Shown here piece by piece: positions 63,421-64,000 of a stretch of DNA of 64,000 bases. A model generated the notes under the pieces. That model had not been told where the DNA came from. It searched no databases and saw only the letters and a list, made by a program, of their open reading frames with translations. The stretch spans positions 7,284 to 71,283 of the forward strand of contig CAYOWK010000017.1 in assembly GCA_964407665.1 (NCBI GenBank), read 5' to 3'. Positions within the stretch are counted from its first letter, which is position 1. Each line of letters starts with the position of its first letter. This DNA comes from CAYOWK01 sp964407665. Lineage in GTDB: Bacteria > Pseudomonadota > Alphaproteobacteria > Caulobacterales > Hyphomonadaceae. Both the position numbers and the translations under genes were made by a program.

Positions 63421-64000
63421 GACGGTCCGCTCACCCTGAGCAGCCGCGTACCGGCGTGCCGGAAGGGAAGAACGAGCCTCCATGACCACCATCCGGTCCG
63501 GAGGAAACGCCGTGTCCTTTGCATGGGCGGAGGCCCCAGCTGTGGGACAGCCGACGCTCCTTTCCCACACCGTGGCGCTGCTTCTGGAAACGGACACGGC
63601 CGTATTCGTGCTTCCCGCGCATGCGGGAATCCAGACTTGACGGTCTGACCTCGACAGGAAGGCTTCAGGCTCGGGGAACAGCGGTCTTTTTCATAAAACA
63701 TGTCAACTATACAATGCGGTAAATGCGCTCGCCGTCATCCCGCACAAGCGCGAAGCGCGCCGATGCGGGATCCGGAAACGACCACCGGCTCCCGCTGCCG
63801 GATCCCGGATCACGACTGCGTCGCGTCCGGGAGGACGTCCAGAAAAGGGGAATGAGACCCATTCAATCCCGAGAGTATGGCGTCGCCCCTAAACTCCTCC
63901 TCGCGCCTGTCATGGGAGGGTTCGGTAGCGCTCCGAAGCCACACGAACGACAGGCGCCGGTCGGCGTGGGTGAGGAGTGGTGAGCGTAGCGAACGAAACG
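63421..64000. repeat. Gene-free terminal region with palindromic repeats
   Basis: No frame here looks coding. Visible structures: a perfect palindrome TTCCCGCGCATGCGGGAA (63612-63629); a GTCATCCCGCA...GATGCGGGATCCGG-type element near 63735-63780 with another GGATCCCGGATC shortly after; and a long imperfect hairpin with arms ACTCCTC (63893-63899) and GCGCCTGTC (63903-63911) pairing with GACAGGCGC (63949-63957) and GAGGAGT (63972-63978). These resemble dispersed intergenic repeats rather than a gene promoter. Confidence 0.6.

Noticed and set aside
63723..63983. An 86-codon frame in the terminal region
   Set aside because: It translates palindromic repeat DNA (GTCATCCCG... and the GCGCCTGTC hairpin), lacks a ribosome site and has no protein-like pattern.

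Overview
The window is GC-rich, densely packed chromosomal DNA that reads as an alphaproteobacterium, most likely of the Caulobacterales/Maricaulales-Hyphomonadaceae type. Supporting signs are the gene orders lptF-lptG | pepA-holC-lptD-surA-pdxA-rsmA and fabD-fabG-acpP-fabF-mltG-yicC-gmk, many ATGA-type start/stop overlaps, large TonB-dependent receptors, and a promoter of the Rhodobacter sigmaE/ChrR type. The placement is an inference from content, not from a search. I found no rRNA, tRNA, CRISPR array, insertion sequence or phage gene.

Layout. Positions 1-7.7 kb hold an accessory ester/acid utilisation block: a cut-off AMP-forming acyl-CoA synthetase, a DUF1254 protein, an exported PHB-depolymerase-like esterase and a TonB-dependent receptor, all on the minus strand. 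A TetR regulator is divergent to them, and two 16-bp palindromes lie between. A calcium-loop (VCBS/FG-GAP) lipoprotein follows. Positions 7.9-11.8 kb are a copper operon: DUF2946, MbnP, MbnH, CopC, CopD. A FabH-like ketosynthase and three secreted hydrolases occupy 12-17.4 kb. A second copper block (His-rich protein, CopA, CopB) runs from 17.6 to 20.9 kb. Then come acetyl-CoA synthetase, an RND efflux pump with its divergent TetR repressor, a BLUF photoreceptor, an enoyl-CoA hydratase-family enzyme, a GNAT and ndk.

From about 30.6 kb to 58.5 kb the window is mostly housekeeping: LPS export (lptF, lptG, lptD), outer-membrane chaperone (surA), vitamin B6 (pdxA), rRNA methylation (rsmA, rlmE), fatty-acid synthesis (fabD/G/acpP/F), cell wall (mltG), nucleotides (gmk, guaB), ribosomal proteins (rpsF, rpsR, rplI), replication (dnaB, holC), the tRNA methylase trmO, Ppx/GppA and HspQ. 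The last operon (58.6-63.4 kb) is photolyase, FAD oxidoreductase, DUF1365 and cyclopropane-fatty-acid-synthase-like methyltransferase. It sits behind a near-exact sigmaE (singlet-oxygen) promoter, TGATCC-N18-TAGTAC. The final 580 bases have no gene, only palindromic repeat sequence.

The signals I consider most worth following are: (1) the sigmaE-type photo-oxidative operon; (2) a two-hairpin composite repeat present twice (30544-30658 and 50863-50986) with covarying arms; (3) the MbnP/MbnH pair inside a copper operon; (4) the phased palindromes between the TonB receptor and its TetR gene; (5) an orphan gene next to gmk bounded by a duplicated gmk 3' end.
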